Positions 1 through 9,550 of a stretch of DNA of 64,000 bases are shown here, piece by piece. Origin of the DNA: Proteus terrae (GTDB taxonomy: Bacteria; Pseudomonadota; Gammaproteobacteria; Enterobacterales; Enterobacteriaceae); contig NZ_PENS01000012.1 in assembly GCF_003144325.1 (NCBI RefSeq), positions 1 through 64,000 on the forward strand. The letters run 5' to 3'. Within the stretch, counting starts at the first letter, position 1. Each line of letters begins with the position of its first letter. The notes beneath the pieces are model-generated. The model made no database searches. It had not been told where the DNA came from and was given only the letters and a program-made list of their open reading frames with translations. The translations under genes and the position numbers were made by a program.

Positions 1-1143
1 GAAGCCAGAGAACAACAACGTTTGGCTGATGAAGCCAGAGAAAAACAACGTTTGGCCAAAGAAGCGAAAACTCAAGAAGAGTCTAAGGACATTGCCGAAG
101 AAAAAGCCAAAGAACTAATCCCAGTAGAAGATGAATTAGAACTACGAGCAAAAGAGAAAGAAATAACAAAACCATCGATCATTATCAGCAAACCTATCGA
201 CATTGAAAGCACTTATAAATCAATGCAATTAATGGCTGAAAACGGCTATAAGCTTATAGATATGCAACAAGGTCAATTGCGTTACCTAGCTTCTGCAACT
301 TGCTCTGTAGGTACTGAAAAAGCGTGTATTAGTGGTTTTACACACTATCAAAATGTAAATAAAGCCAATGCAACACAAACTGGGTTAAGTGGTGCTTATC
401 GTTTTGATATTAATCATATTCCATTAGTTGTAGGGCTTGCCATTGATACTGATGTCTATTCTTCATTACCTAAAGGTTATCAATATCAAGGCTATGCATT
501 ACCTTTAATTGGTTTTAGTTTAGATTTAATGCCGTCATTGAATGCAGAGCTAAATAATAATGCACTGCATTTCTCTTTAAAAGGTGCTTATTTAAATCGT
601 AAAGTTTCTATTGAAAGAGCAGCATTAGCAAATACTGAATCAGGTAAAGGCAATGCTAAGATTTCAGGTTATCATATTGATTTGAAAGCTTATTATCCAT
701 ATTCATTAACAAATAACTTACTGTTAACGCCATTTGTAGGACTTACTTTTAATCAAATCTCACGTTCAGCTTATAGTGAAACTCAAAATGCCCAATTTGC
801 AGCACACTATGATGCCCTTAAAACGCATTCATTGTTCGCCAAAATAGGATTGGGTGTGGAGCATTTATTAGGTTCTTCTTTCATACTTAATACAAAAGCA
901 GGCTTACTGTGGAACTTATCGCATTATCAAGGGGATTTTCGTAGTCATATTGACTATTTAGGTCAACAACAAATTGATTATTCAGAAAATAAAAAACAGG
1001 TAAAACAACGCCCATTTGCCAATGTTGGAGTCACTTACCAGTTTGATAAACAATCTTCCGTCAATACATCAGCAAATTGGGAAATGACAACCTATCGCAA
1101 TCACGATATGCAAATTGGTGTAAGTTACACTTATCGCTTCTAG
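1..1143 (+). CDS. C-terminal part of an outer-membrane beta-barrel / autotransporter-type protein (5' truncated by window)
   Basis: The frame is open from base 1, so the start lies outside the window; a TTG at 22 is only an internal codon. The first visible residues are a charged, helical tract with a tandem decapeptide of the form EAREKQRLAD. It is followed by a lysine/glutamate-rich stretch to about residue 60 of the visible part. The remaining roughly 280 residues alternate polar and hydrophobic residues in beta-strand style and end in SYTYRF, a terminal aromatic typical of proteins inserted by the BAM complex. This fits the translocator barrel of a type V autotransporter with a coiled or repeat-rich passenger. 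I cannot name the passenger. A strong terminator follows directly. Confidence 0.7.
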   Translation, partial: EAREQQRLADEAREKQRLAKEAKTQEESKDIAEEKAKELIPVEDELELRAKEKEITKPSIIISKPIDIESTYKSMQLMAENGYKLIDMQQGQLRYLASATCSVGTEKACISGFTHYQNVNKANATQTGLSGAYRFDINHIPLVVGLAIDTDVYSSLPKGYQYQGYALPLIGFSLDLMPSLNAELNNNALHFSLKGAYLNRKVSIERAALANTESGKGNAKISGYHIDLKAYYPYSLTNNLLLTPFVGLTFNQISRSAYSETQNAQFAAHYDALKTHSLFAKIGLGVEHLLGSSFILNTKAGLLWNLSHYQGDFRSHIDYLGQQQIDYSENKKQVKQRPFANVGVTYQFDKQSSVNTSANWEMTTYRNHDMQIGVSYTYRF

Positions 1144-1187
1144 TTCCTTATTGTTACATTTGGAATTTATTTTAGCTGTATTATTTG

Positions 1188-1222
1188 GCTTCCTATAAAA
1201 ATATATAGGAAGCTCTTTTTTA
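1188..1222 (+). terminator. Rho-independent terminator after the barrel protein
   Basis: A perfect 10-bp stem (GCTTCCTATA / TATAGGAAGC) with a 6-nt loop is followed by TCTTTTTT. It sits between the convergent barrel-protein gene and the ABC transporter operon. The A-rich loop flank may also help termination from the other side. Confidence 0.85.
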
Positions 1223-1867
1223 TTAACTGATTGAATAATTCAAATTTGAAATAATAGAATTGTTTTTTTCTTCATTAACCCACCACACTTTGGTAGAAAC
1301 CTTCTCAAGTAGTGCTTTATTGTGACTAAAAATAACCAAACTTAAAGGGCGCTTCTGACTTTCATCGATCAATACTTGCCAAATATCAGCTTGAATTTGT
1401 GCATCTAACTGTGCCGTGACTTCATCTGCAATCAATATTTGAGTACGAGGATCTAACGCGCGCAATAACGCAATACGAGCAAGCTCTCCACCGGATAATT
1501 CATTAGGTCTACGCGTTAACCATTCTTTCTTTATCCGTAATTTTTCAAACCAACTTTCATCAGGCGTCCAAGCATCTCGGAGGCTATCTCCTGTTGTTCG
1601 AAAGGGATTAAAACATTTATCAGGGTGCTGAGGAACTAATTGAATAGGGCAATAACCCTTGTTAGATAATGGTTTGCCATTAATAAGAATTGAACCTTGA
1701 GTTGGTGCTTGCCACTGCGCTAAAACGCGACCTAATGTCGTTTTCCCTGTGCCACTTGGCGCTGAAATACCGAGTCGCTCTCCCGCATCTAACGAAAAGG
1801 AGAGATCTTGCCATAACATCTTACCTGCTTGCTCCACAGATAATTGTTTTAACTCTAAAAGTGGCAT
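1223..1867 (-). CDS. ABC importer ATPase (NikE/OppF-like), last gene of a nickel/peptide-type operon
   Basis: This is a nucleotide-binding subunit of the nickel/peptide/opine importer family (NikE, DppF, OppF), about 214 residues. Walker A APSGTGKTT lies at about residues 36-44, the signature LSGGELARI precedes the Walker B ILIADEVTA, and an H-loop histidine is in IFSHNK. The ATG at 1867 (MPLLELKQ) is preferred over the upstream start at 1924 because TGGAG lies 7-8 nt before it and homology begins there. The gene is 3'-most in a five-gene minus-strand operon. The substrate is uncertain; nickel is favoured by the neighbouring hydrogenase genes. Confidence 0.85.
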   Translation of the reverse strand: MPLLELKQLSVEQAGKMLWQDLSFSLDAGERLGISAPSGTGKTTLGRVLAQWQAPTQGSILINGKPLSNKGYCPIQLVPQHPDKCFNPFRTTGDSLRDAWTPDESWFEKLRIKKEWLTRRPNELSGGELARIALLRALDPRTQILIADEVTAQLDAQIQADIWQVLIDESQKRPLSLVIFSHNKALLEKVSTKVWWVNEEKNNSIISNLNYSIS

Positions 1868-1926
1868 AAAGATAACTCCAAAAATAACAAATGAAATGTA
1901 TAAAAATAAAACTTGAGAACTCAATA

Positions 1927-2724
1927 TTATAATGGATTAAGTGATGCTTCTTTTGTATTGATAAATTGTTGTTCAGGTAATGCGTTCCAGAGTGTCTTTA
2001 ACCACTCACTACCTTCATGACGATTAAGCACATTAGCAGGAATGACTTCGTTAACTTCCCCCTGATTAAGCACCGCTATAGTATCCGCAAACCTTGCGGC
2101 TAAGGCTAAATCATGTGTAACCCAAAGCACTGATTTACCTTGATTGCATAACTCTCTTAAATGACCTAATAACAAGCATGCATGTTCATCATCAAGCCAT
2201 GAGGTGATCTCATCCGCCAAAATATACTGTGCATTAGAGAGTGTTGCATTACAGGCTAATACGCGTTTTGCCATTCCACCAGACAATTTTGCTGGATACG
2301 TTTTTACCAAAGAGCCTGAAAGATGATAAAGCCCTAACTGTTGTACAATATCATCAGACGAAACATCTGCACCACTTAAACGCGCAGAGCGACTTAATTG
2401 ATCACCAATACAGATCAACGGATTGAGAGCACTGACACCTTGAGGAATGTAACAAAAGGTATTCCCACGATAAGCAATCAGTTCCCGTTCACTTAGTGTG
2501 TGCCCATTCAATTTAATCGCACCACGAACTCGCATGTTGGCAGGTAAAAGTCCTAACGCACTTTGTAATAACAGGCTTTTTCCTTCACCACTGCCCCCCA
2601 CTAATGCCAGCATTTTTCCGGGTTTAATATCCAGTGAGATTGATTTTAGCAACGGCTGCCAATTTCGTTTTCCTAACCAACGAAATTGCGCGATATCAAT
2701 GGAAAGTTGTTCAAAACTTAACAT
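1927..2724 (-). CDS. ABC importer ATPase (NikD/OppD-like)
   Basis: This is the partner ATPase of the same importer, about 265 residues. From the ATG at 2724, Walker A GGSGEGKS lies at residues 43-50, followed by the signature LSGGMAKRV, Walker B YILADEITS and the H-loop WVTHDLA. An upstream ATG at 2742 would add six basic residues. I favour 2724 because AGAGGGG lies just before it. It overlaps the end of the permease gene by a few bases, which indicates translational coupling. Its length is shorter than OppD/DppD, which carry a C-terminal oligopeptide_HPY extension with cysteines; none is seen here. That is compatible with a NikD-like role. Confidence 0.85.
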   Translation of the reverse strand: MLSFEQLSIDIAQFRWLGKRNWQPLLKSISLDIKPGKMLALVGGSGEGKSLLLQSALGLLPANMRVRGAIKLNGHTLSERELIAYRGNTFCYIPQGVSALNPLICIGDQLSRSARLSGADVSSDDIVQQLGLYHLSGSLVKTYPAKLSGGMAKRVLACNATLSNAQYILADEITSWLDDEHACLLLGHLRELCNQGKSVLWVTHDLALAARFADTIAVLNQGEVNEVIPANVLNRHEGSEWLKTLWNALPEQQFINTKEASLNPL

Positions 2725-3530
2725 CCTGCCCCTCTTAACCATAATTGTTGCATTGCTTTAGCAAATTGATCAAAAATCAATACTAAGCACATCAAAATCA
2801 GCCCTGGAAACACCACCATCCACCAAGAGCCTGTACTTAAATAACGTAGTGCATCGGCCAGTAATAAGCCGAGTGAAGGTTCATGAGCTGCCTGACCAAA
2901 ACCAAGAAAACTCAACGCTGCACTATGCAATACTGCATGAGGAAACATTAATAAGGTTCCTACGATCCACTGAGGTAACAGCATAGGAATATAGTGTTTT
3001 TTCACACACTCAAAAGGCGTATTACCAATACGACGCGATAACATCACATAATCAGCTTCTCTAATACGCTGAATTTCACCTCGTAAAATTAAAGCTAATT
3101 TAGGCCAATGGGTTAATGCCACAGCCCAAATCACCCCTTGTTGCCCACCACCTAAGGTAAAACAAATTAAAATCAACAGTAATAAATGAGGTAATGCTAA
3201 AAGCGCATCAACAACGCCTCTTACAAAAAAATCACAATAACGATTAATTGAGGAGATACCTGCAAAAATTAAGGCAATTGCACCACTCACAACCGCACTC
3301 GTCACACCGATATTTAAACTACTTAACATGCCTTGGAAACAACGTAGCCACAAAGAGCGGCCTAAGTTATCAGTACCGAACCAATATTGATCTGACGGAG
3401 CCTGATTTCTAGCCAAAAAGTCCATTACGATATCAGTGTGAGAAACAGAAAAACCATATGCAACTAACCCAATTAACGCGAGGGTGACTAACAAAAGTCG
3501 TAGCAAAGGCTTGTTCGGATCGTAAATCAT
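2718..3530 (-). CDS. ABC importer permease, NikC/DppC-like
   Basis: This inner-membrane permease (270 residues) has about five to six hydrophobic segments. Its N-terminus (residues 1-30 hydrophobic, then a periplasmic part with the PSDQYWFGTDNLGRSLW motif) is diagnostic of the NikC/DppC/OppC class. The EAA-like cytoplasmic loop is near LSRRIGNTPFECVKKH, the coupling site to the ATPases. The start codon shares ATGA with the stop of the upstream permease, so translation is coupled. It forms the heterodimeric channel with that protein. Confidence 0.88.
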   Translation of the reverse strand: MIYDPNKPLLRLLLVTLALIGLVAYGFSVSHTDIVMDFLARNQAPSDQYWFGTDNLGRSLWLRCFQGMLSSLNIGVTSAVVSGAIALIFAGISSINRYCDFFVRGVVDALLALPHLLLLILICFTLGGGQQGVIWAVALTHWPKLALILRGEIQRIREADYVMLSRRIGNTPFECVKKHYIPMLLPQWIVGTLLMFPHAVLHSAALSFLGFGQAAHEPSLGLLLADALRYLSTGSWWMVVFPGLILMCLVLIFDQFAKAMQQLWLRGAGC

Positions 3531-4516
3531 GAGTCTCGTAAAATTCCTTTATTAATACGTCTTAATAATATGTTAGAAATACTATTACCAAAGAAAATCA
3601 AAATAGTACTGAAAACAACAATCCCCATTAACAGAGGAATATCACCTCGTAATCCAGCATCAACCGTTGCTTGCCCTAAGCCTGGATAAGCAAATACTTT
3701 TTCAGCTAAAAGAGAGCCACCAAGTAATTCACCAATTGATGCAAACTGTAAGCAAAGTGCTGGCGTAATGGCATGACGTAGAACATGAAATAGCATCATA
3801 GCCCAACCTTTATCACCTTGAGCTTTAGCAAAATGGATAAATTCACTGCCCATCACTTCAGCGACTTTCGCACGAGTATGCAAAGCGATATTCCCGGTAC
3901 CTAATAATCCAAGCGCAATCATAGGTAAGATAAGATGAGAAAAACGCTGGCTTAATGTTGCTGTTTCAGCACTACTTCCCATCGGCCATGCACAACAAAT
4001 TGGTGCCCAATGTAAGGTGACAGAAAACAGAGATAGCAGCAGTAATCCCACCCAAAACGTCGGTAATGCGGCTAATAGATAAGATAAAGTAGAGATAATT
4101 CTATCTGGCCAACGATTAAGATATCGACCTGCGACTAATCCCATCACAACGCCAATAACACCTGAAAATACCCATGCTGAAAAAAGCAAGATAAACGAAG
4201 GTCCTGCACGTTCACGAATAACATCAATAACAGGCATGTTATACAACATGGAATAGCCAAAATCCCCTTGAATGATTTGGCTAAACCAAAGCCAAAATCG
4301 CATCCATAAAGGCTGATCAATTCCCCAACGCGCCGCAATTAAAGGATATTGCTCTGGAGGAACATTCAGTAGATCACTACCGATATAGGCCTTAATGGGA
4401 TCAATCGGTGAAAAACTTAATAAAATAAAAACACCTGCTGTTGTCACCAACAGCAGGCAGAGTAATCGCAGGAAAAAACCCGCACTTTGACGTATTACTG
4501 ACAAGTCCACTTCCAA
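3527..4516 (-). CDS. ABC importer permease, NikB/DppB-like
   Basis: This 329-residue inner-membrane permease has an N-terminal transmembrane helix (about 11-32), a periplasmic stretch and five further helices. The loop with GSEFIHFAKAQGDKGW matches the EAA coupling region of NikB/DppB/OppB permeases. No ATG is available near the N-terminus: candidates are TTG at 4516, GTG at 4510 or TTG at 4504. All overlap the end of the binding-protein gene, so translation probably depends on coupling. The start is therefore uncertain by a few residues. Confidence 0.85.
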   Translation of the reverse strand: MEVDLSVIRQSAGFFLRLLCLLLVTTAGVFILLSFSPIDPIKAYIGSDLLNVPPEQYPLIAARWGIDQPLWMRFWLWFSQIIQGDFGYSMLYNMPVIDVIRERAGPSFILLFSAWVFSGVIGVVMGLVAGRYLNRWPDRIISTLSYLLAALPTFWVGLLLLSLFSVTLHWAPICCAWPMGSSAETATLSQRFSHLILPMIALGLLGTGNIALHTRAKVAEVMGSEFIHFAKAQGDKGWAMMLFHVLRHAITPALCLQFASIGELLGGSLLAEKVFAYPGLGQATVDAGLRGDIPLLMGIVVFSTILIFFGNSISNILLRRINKGILRDS

Positions 4517-6078
4517 GTATCTACGCTATTTAATAATGACCATGAACCATGGATTTCAGGTGTTCCTGTACCCAGATCAACACAAGGGTTAGTTAGGTAA
4601 GTATGTTGTACATTCATCAGCCAAGCCCAAGCAGCATCACCTTTTACACCAACGCCATTTTTACCATCCCACTCAACGGCTTTCCAATGAGGAACCGCTT
4701 CTTGCCATGTATGAGCATCAAGCGCAGCTTGTAGATGTTTTTCGACTTCAGGATTTTTATAATAACCCGGATTATAATAACCAACGCCGGCAGCATTAGC
4801 ACTGTAATGATGATAGAGCTCCATTGGATCAAGGCTGCCCCAGCCAAATAAAGTCGGATTCGAGTGCATATAACGTTCTACTGTATCCCAACTTCCTGAT
4901 TTAAGATCCATTTGAATGCCAATAGGTTGCACTAACGCACGAATTGACTCAGCTAAATCACGACGAGTTGCATCACCACTGGTATACCATAAGGTCAGTT
5001 TTGCTTCTAAACCGTCTTTTTCACGAATACCGCTTTTATTCAGTTTCCAACCCGCATCTTCAAGAATTTGTTTTGCCTTTTCAATATCACCATCTTTAAA
5101 TGCTGTCTCAGTTTGATCCCAAGGTAGTCCTTTTACACCGGTATACGCGGGAACCGCATAACCATCGAGGACTTGTTCTGACAGCAATTTACGATCAAGA
5201 GCATAGTTAATCGCTTTACGAATAGCGATATCTGCTGTGATATCGTTACCAATATCATAACCTAAGGTGTTTTTCTCACCTGATTTTACCATTGGGAAAA
5301 CAATACCGCGGTTTTCAACACTTGCTCTTTCCCACAATTTGGTATTGGGCAAATTCTTAGCGATTGCAGCCGTTGCTGGTGGAATGCGCACAATGCCTAA
5401 TTGCCCACTTTGAGCAGCAGCAAAGGCGGCATCTTCATCAAGGAAAACAAAAATCAGTTTTTCAAAATCGTTTTTCTGTCCCGCATAATAGGGGTTAGCC
5501 TCAACAATTAATTGCTGACCTGGTTGGAAGCTGACCATGCGATAAGGGCCTGCACCAATTGGCTTTTGTGCATAGGTTTTTTCATCATACTTATCAGCAG
5601 AAACAATACCTAAAGAGCCTAGTACGTTCACAAAAGTACTTTGCGGTGCTTTTAATGTAATAGTGACATGTAAGTCATCATCGGCTTTTGCAGAAAGGAA
5701 GTTACCCATATCCACTTTACCGCCACTTGCAGCTGCATTGTTATAGGTAAAGGCGATATCTTTTGCTGTAAGTGGCAGACCATCAGAGAATTTTAAATCT
5801 GGCTTTAACGTTAATTTCCATGTTTTACCATCTTCACTTGGCTGATAGTCACTTAACATATTGCTATACCAAGAGAGATCCGCATTTTGCTTTAACAATG
5901 GGCTATGAAGAAGTAAATAACTGCCATGACTCCAGCCCAGCATTGGGTCGAAACCCTCCGTTGGCTCTTCACCAATCGCTAATTTCAACGTTTGAGCAGA
6001 TGTTGCAAAAGGGACGCTTAACGCGGCTAAACAAGTTAACGTTACTAATGATTGACGCCAACCAAACCGAATAGACAT
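4495..6078 (-). CDS. Periplasmic substrate-binding protein of the nickel/peptide ABC importer (SBP family 5)
   Basis: This 527-residue protein has a Sec signal peptide: a basic start, a hydrophobic core at residues 10-25 and probable cleavage after ATSA near residue 28. The SBP_bac_5 body shows the family pattern SEDGKTWKLTLKPDLKFSDG near residue 80-100 and PIGAGPYRM near residue 175. It is the first gene of the operon, with a good ribosome site before ATG. Aligned by memory it is not a close match to E. coli NikA, and a nickel, metallophore or peptide role are all possible. The adjacent hydrogenase-4 operon is the only contextual hint for nickel; P. mirabilis is known to have two nickel importers (Nik and Ynt). 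Confidence 0.8.
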   Translation of the reverse strand: MSIRFGWRQSLVTLTCLAALSVPFATSAQTLKLAIGEEPTEGFDPMLGWSHGSYLLLHSPLLKQNADLSWYSNMLSDYQPSEDGKTWKLTLKPDLKFSDGLPLTAKDIAFTYNNAAASGGKVDMGNFLSAKADDDLHVTITLKAPQSTFVNVLGSLGIVSADKYDEKTYAQKPIGAGPYRMVSFQPGQQLIVEANPYYAGQKNDFEKLIFVFLDEDAAFAAAQSGQLGIVRIPPATAAIAKNLPNTKLWERASVENRGIVFPMVKSGEKNTLGYDIGNDITADIAIRKAINYALDRKLLSEQVLDGYAVPAYTGVKGLPWDQTETAFKDGDIEKAKQILEDAGWKLNKSGIREKDGLEAKLTLWYTSGDATRRDLAESIRALVQPIGIQMDLKSGSWDTVERYMHSNPTLFGWGSLDPMELYHHYSANAAGVGYYNPGYYKNPEVEKHLQAALDAHTWQEAVPHWKAVEWDGKNGVGVKGDAAWAWLMNVQHTYLTNPCVDLGTGTPEIHGSWSLLNSVDTWKWTCQ

Positions 6079-6457
6079 AAAACATTCTCCGATTTTTTAG
6101 ATACGACTTATCATCAGTCTCTATCTAAATAAGATGAAGAGGCTGAAACAAGATAAATAACAATGATAATTATGATGTTCTGCAACTTGGTACAGATAAT
6201 ACAAATAAAGGCTAAACCAGTGGCATCATAATAATTTTTTTTATTCAACTCGAATAATATTCGACAGTTTATTGATTTTACATAAACTTTTATTAAGCAG
6301 TAATACTCATTATGGCAAACTTCTAGCAAGTGCACAGTATTTTTCTAATAAATAAGTTATATATTTATCATTGAATCTATTAGTGAGCGTAAAACGAAAT
6401 AAAGTGACTTTTTAACGAAATTAAATTATTTCTTTTTATTTAATCTATACTGAAAAT
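6079..6457. other. AT-rich gap upstream of the ABC importer operon
   Basis: No convincing gene is seen. A 73-codon minus-strand reading frame (6114-6335) has low-complexity composition, no ribosome site and no recognisable family. The promoter of the importer operon must lie here. I could not identify a clear NikR-type dyad (GTATGA-N16-TCATAC) by eye. Confidence 0.5.
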
Positions 6458-6480
6458 AAAAAAGGCACATTATTGTGCCC
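6458..6480 (-). terminator. Terminator of the glycosyltransferase gene
   Basis: The stem GGCACA/TGTGCC with loop TTAT is followed, on the minus strand, by a run of T residues (the A run at 6454-6463 on the plus strand). It lies just after the glycosyltransferase stop codon. Confidence 0.75.
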
Positions 6481-6488
6481 TCTTGTGA

Positions 6489-7478
6489 TCATGTATTTAA
6501 TATTCTTTTTAATTTGAAATAGCGTCGTCCTAAACGCCAACGCAATCTAAAATCTTTCGCATTCTGCCAGATAAGTGTCCAAATCCCTCTATCAAAAAAC
6601 TCTTTAACTATTTGTTTTTTAATTTCAATAGATTGAATAGAACCGATTGAGTGAATAATTCCTAAACCTTCTTTTGCAATTTGCCAATAACATGCATTGA
6701 TATTTTTAGTGGCTTCCTTATGCTTTTGATTAATAGCATCAAGCATCTCTAATATCTTCATGTAATTATGAATTGTTCTAACATGAATAGTATCATTAGG
6801 TGTTTTATGAGAAACAGATTCAGAGTGAATAAAGTAGTCGTAGTAACGCTCATCAATATATTTAACACGTTTAGCGGTTAATAATGCTTCTGTTGTCCAT
6901 GGAATATCTTGATGATGTAAACCTGGCTCAAAATAATAACCATGAGCAAGTAGAAAATCGCGACGATAAATATTTAACCAAGTTACATGTAAAAACTTTT
7001 TCGATTCAAGAGCACGCTCAAGCCATTGAGGCTCCGTTAAAACATCTGTTGTCTGTAAGCGGTTAGATGGAAATATAGGTCGTGAAGGGCGCCCATCTGC
7101 ATAGACATAATTACCATTACAAGTTGCAATATCTAAATCATCAGCAAGCGCGATTTCAAGTAGACGTGGATACATTCTGGCATCAATGACATCATCAATA
7201 TCAGGAAACGCCACATATTGGCCACGAGCTATTTTAAACCCTGTATTTCGAGCAACGGAAACACCTTGGTTTTCTTGTGTCAAAATAGTGACATCAGGAA
7301 ATTTATCCTTCCATTCATAAAGTAATTTTAATGAATTATCGTTAGAACCATCATCAACAAGAATAAGCTCCCAACTTGGTAGTTTCTGCGCTTGTAAATA
7401 ATTAAAAAATTCTGATAAAAACTTCTCGCCATTATAAACGGCGACCACAATACTTAATTGAGGTACAAAAGAAGACAT
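6489..7478 (-). CDS. Family 2 glycosyltransferase
   Basis: This 329-residue GT-A enzyme begins PQLSIVVAVYNGEKFL, the classic GT2 N-terminus. It carries VDDGSNDNSL (nucleotide-binding), the GQYVAFPDIDDVID DxD-type metal site near residue 100, and ETW-like acceptor region LHHQDIPWTTEAL. It should transfer a sugar from a nucleotide donor to a surface glycan (LPS core, O-antigen or capsule). No transmembrane segment is obvious. The ATG at 7478 is chosen because AAAGG lies before it; an upstream start at 7508 would add ten basic residues. It is a lone gene not embedded in a glycan cluster here. Confidence 0.88.
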   Translation of the reverse strand: MSSFVPQLSIVVAVYNGEKFLSEFFNYLQAQKLPSWELILVDDGSNDNSLKLLYEWKDKFPDVTILTQENQGVSVARNTGFKIARGQYVAFPDIDDVIDARMYPRLLEIALADDLDIATCNGNYVYADGRPSRPIFPSNRLQTTDVLTEPQWLERALESKKFLHVTWLNIYRRDFLLAHGYYFEPGLHHQDIPWTTEALLTAKRVKYIDERYYDYFIHSESVSHKTPNDTIHVRTIHNYMKILEMLDAINQKHKEATKNINACYWQIAKEGLGIIHSIGSIQSIEIKKQIVKEFFDRGIWTLIWQNAKDFRLRWRLGRRYFKLKRILNT

Positions 7479-7508
7479 AACCAACCTTTTATTCTTTCTA
7501 ATAAGCAA

Positions 7509-7867
7509 CTTTCGTTCTGAACATATTGGGCAAGGATAGCAAAGATACCAGCCTCAATATGGAGCTATTCTTGCTATTCACTCGTTATGCCTAAGTAAAA
7601 AGTTACTTTTTTGCTAATTTGAAGTAAAAATCATTATTAATAAAGAATAAGTATAATTAACTTTTAAGATACCCTATGAAGAACAGGTTAAGCAGGATTG
7701 TTTTTTAAAAGAAATTACTAAAGGAAAAATTAAGGTTAGCGCATAAAAAGCATGTTATTAGCCACAACCTTACTTCTTAATGAGTAATATAGGTGTCATT
7801 AACGAAAAACATCCGCAAAGCGGATGTTTTAGTTTTTATCTATAATCTTTGGATACTTGTTCTATTT
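7509..7867. terminator. Intergenic gap with a hairpin terminator at 7808-7828
   Basis: The perfect inverted repeat AACATCCGC AAA GCGGATGTT at 7808-7828 has T-rich sequence on both sides. It probably terminates the hyf operon just past hycI. The rest of the gap (7509-7800) is AT-rich, holds no gene I can support and must contain the glycosyltransferase promoter. Confidence 0.75.
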
Positions 7868-8368
7868 TTATTCTTCGATATCTTCTTCATCACAAACTTC
7901 AAGCTCCGGAAAGTAATCAACTCGCCAAAACTTGATACCTTGATAAACTTCGTCAACGGCATTTTTTACGGCTTCCGTCATTGGGTAGTAAAAACCGACT
8001 AAATCAGGTTGGATCCCTAGAAAAGTAATATCAGGGATATCATCTTTTAATTGATCAATAAGAAAATTCAGCGGCATATTATGGGTGCTCATAATAAACA
8101 TTTCCGCTATATAATCAGGATCTATCACCCTAATTTCACCGGGGTTCAGACCAATATCAGCTGCATCAACAATAACAACACATTGTGGTTGTAACTCTCT
8201 TACTTGGTAAGAAACATTCTCAGGTGCACTTCCCCCGTTGATAACAATCCATCCATCAATTGGGTTTGCTTCCATTAACTCAGCAAGTAGAGGACCAGCT
8301 CCATCGTCGCCCATCATGCTGTTGCCAACCGTTAATACCACTTTAGGTGCTGTCATTGCTTTACTCAT
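7868..8368 (-). CDS. hycI: Hydrogenase maturation endopeptidase HycI
   Basis: HycI removes the C-terminal extension of the hydrogenase large subunit after nickel insertion. The 166-residue protein has the M52 family landmarks: VGNSMMGDDGAGPLLAE, IVDAADIGLNPGEIRVID and the histidine in MSTHNMPLNFLIDQLK. Together these supply the Asp/Asp/His nickel-recognition residues. The substrate would be HyfG, encoded in the same operon and still carrying its extension. The start shares ATGA with the hycH stop. E. coli hyf has no protease gene of its own, so this operon resembles a hyf/hyc hybrid. Confidence 0.95.
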   Translation of the reverse strand: MSKAMTAPKVVLTVGNSMMGDDGAGPLLAELMEANPIDGWIVINGGSAPENVSYQVRELQPQCVVIVDAADIGLNPGEIRVIDPDYIAEMFIMSTHNMPLNFLIDQLKDDIPDITFLGIQPDLVGFYYPMTEAVKNAVDEVYQGIKFWRVDYFPELEVCDEEDIEE

Positions 8369-8775
8369 GGTTTTCTCTTCACAATCAAATAAATAGCAGG
8401 TTCTGCGTGGATCTCACCCAGTAATTTAATCAGCGTTTGACTCCATTCACTAAAAATAGGATCGTCATTTTTAATAATAGGATCAAATGCTAACGCTAAT
8501 AAGTGAGTATGCTCCGAGTTAATATTGATTTCACCAAATGTCAGCAATCCCTGCATTTTGCGTTTTGCTTCGCCTTCAGGTAATAAATCAATCCATGCTT
8601 TATATTTTTCTAAAGGACAGACTAGTTCTGTTTTTAGACAATCAATCATACCCACGTGGTGACCAATCGCGAGCGAATAGTACATCACCTGTTGCGCTTG
8701 CTCAGGAATATCATCATCGCTATCAACAAACTTTTGTCTTAGTGACCAAAAGTAAACTTTAGCGTCATCAGGCAT
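8365..8775 (-). CDS. hycH: Hydrogenase maturation factor HycH/HyfJ
   Basis: This 136-residue soluble protein belongs to the HycH family (HyfJ in the E. coli hydrogenase-4 operon), needed for formate hydrogenlyase large-subunit maturation. It is recognised by [12 protein letters not shown] at the N-terminus, [15 protein letters not shown] in the middle and [12 protein letters not shown] at the C-terminus. It overlaps hyfI upstream by 8 nt and hycI downstream by 4 nt, so it belongs to the same transcript. Confidence 0.92.
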   Translation of the reverse strand: MPDDAKVYFWSLRQKFVDSDDDIPEQAQQVMYYSLAIGHHVGMIDCLKTELVCPLEKYKAWIDLLPEGEAKRKMQGLLTFGEININSEHTHLLALAFDPIIKNDDPIFSEWSQTLIKLLGEIHAEPAIYLIVKRKP

Positions 8776-9550
8776 AAATTCCTCCTTGGCTTAATGAATA
8801 GACCAGACGTTTTACAATCTCTGATAAACGAGGATCGTTAGCTTGTCGTAGCCATTCATCAACACGTCCATTCACTTCTTGAATAGTGGCACCTTCTAAT
8901 AAGGTAAGAAAATGATCACTGATTTGTCTTCCTTGATAATAACCAGCAAGACGACGTGCTTCACGCTCAATCATTACTCGAGCATCTAGAGGAATAGAAG
9001 GTAGAATTAGAGATGCTTTCTCATTTTCTACTTCAATGTGTGATTCGCCTTTTAATTTTTGATCTAACAAACCCAATGCAACAGCAAAACCATAAATCGT
9101 TGCTGCTGGCGTTGGAGGACAACCAGGGATCCACACATCAATAGGCACGATAGATTCGCTACCACCCCATACGCAATACAGATCGTGGAAAATACCGCCA
9201 CCACAGCCACAAGCACCATAAGAGATACAAATTTTTGGATCTGGCGCTGATTCATAAGCACGTAATGCAGGAACTCGCATCTGGCGCGTTACTGCGCCAG
9301 TGAATAATAAAATATCAGCATGACGAGGTGAGGCTACCACTTTGATACCAAAACGTTCAGCATCAAAAACTGGTGTAATTGCGGAGAAAATTTCAATCTC
9401 ACAACCATTACAACCACCACAGTCAACACGATAAACATAAGCTGAACGCTGAATATCTTTCAACAATGTCTGTTTTAGCTTTTGTACCTGATCATCAAGG
9501 GTGATCGGTTGGCTAACATGATGATTAATGGGAATTTCTGGTAGACTCAT
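8768..9550 (-). CDS. hyfI: Hydrogenase-4 small subunit HyfI (NuoB-like)
   Basis: This NuoB/HycG-family small subunit (260 residues) carries the proximal [4Fe-4S] cluster that passes electrons between the NiFe site and the ferredoxin-like subunit. The cysteines C44, C47 and C50 are in CGGCNGC, with further cysteines in [12 protein letters not shown] and [13 protein letters not shown]. It is cytoplasmic-facing on the membrane arm and lacks a Tat signal, as expected of group 4 hydrogenases. Its start overlaps the hyfH stop by 4 nt. Confidence 0.95.
   Translation of the reverse strand: MSLPEIPINHHVSQPITLDDQVQKLKQTLLKDIQRSAYVYRVDCGGCNGCEIEIFSAITPVFDAERFGIKVVASPRHADILLFTGAVTRQMRVPALRAYESAPDPKICISYGACGCGGGIFHDLYCVWGGSESIVPIDVWIPGCPPTPAATIYGFAVALGLLDQKLKGESHIEVENEKASLILPSIPLDARVMIEREARRLAGYYQGRQISDHFLTLLEGATIQEVNGRVDEWLRQANDPRLSEIVKRLVYSLSQGGIYA

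Noticed and set aside
6114..6335. A 73-codon frame on the minus strand upstream of the ABC importer
   Set aside because: Low-complexity, AT-driven composition, no ribosome site and no family resemblance.
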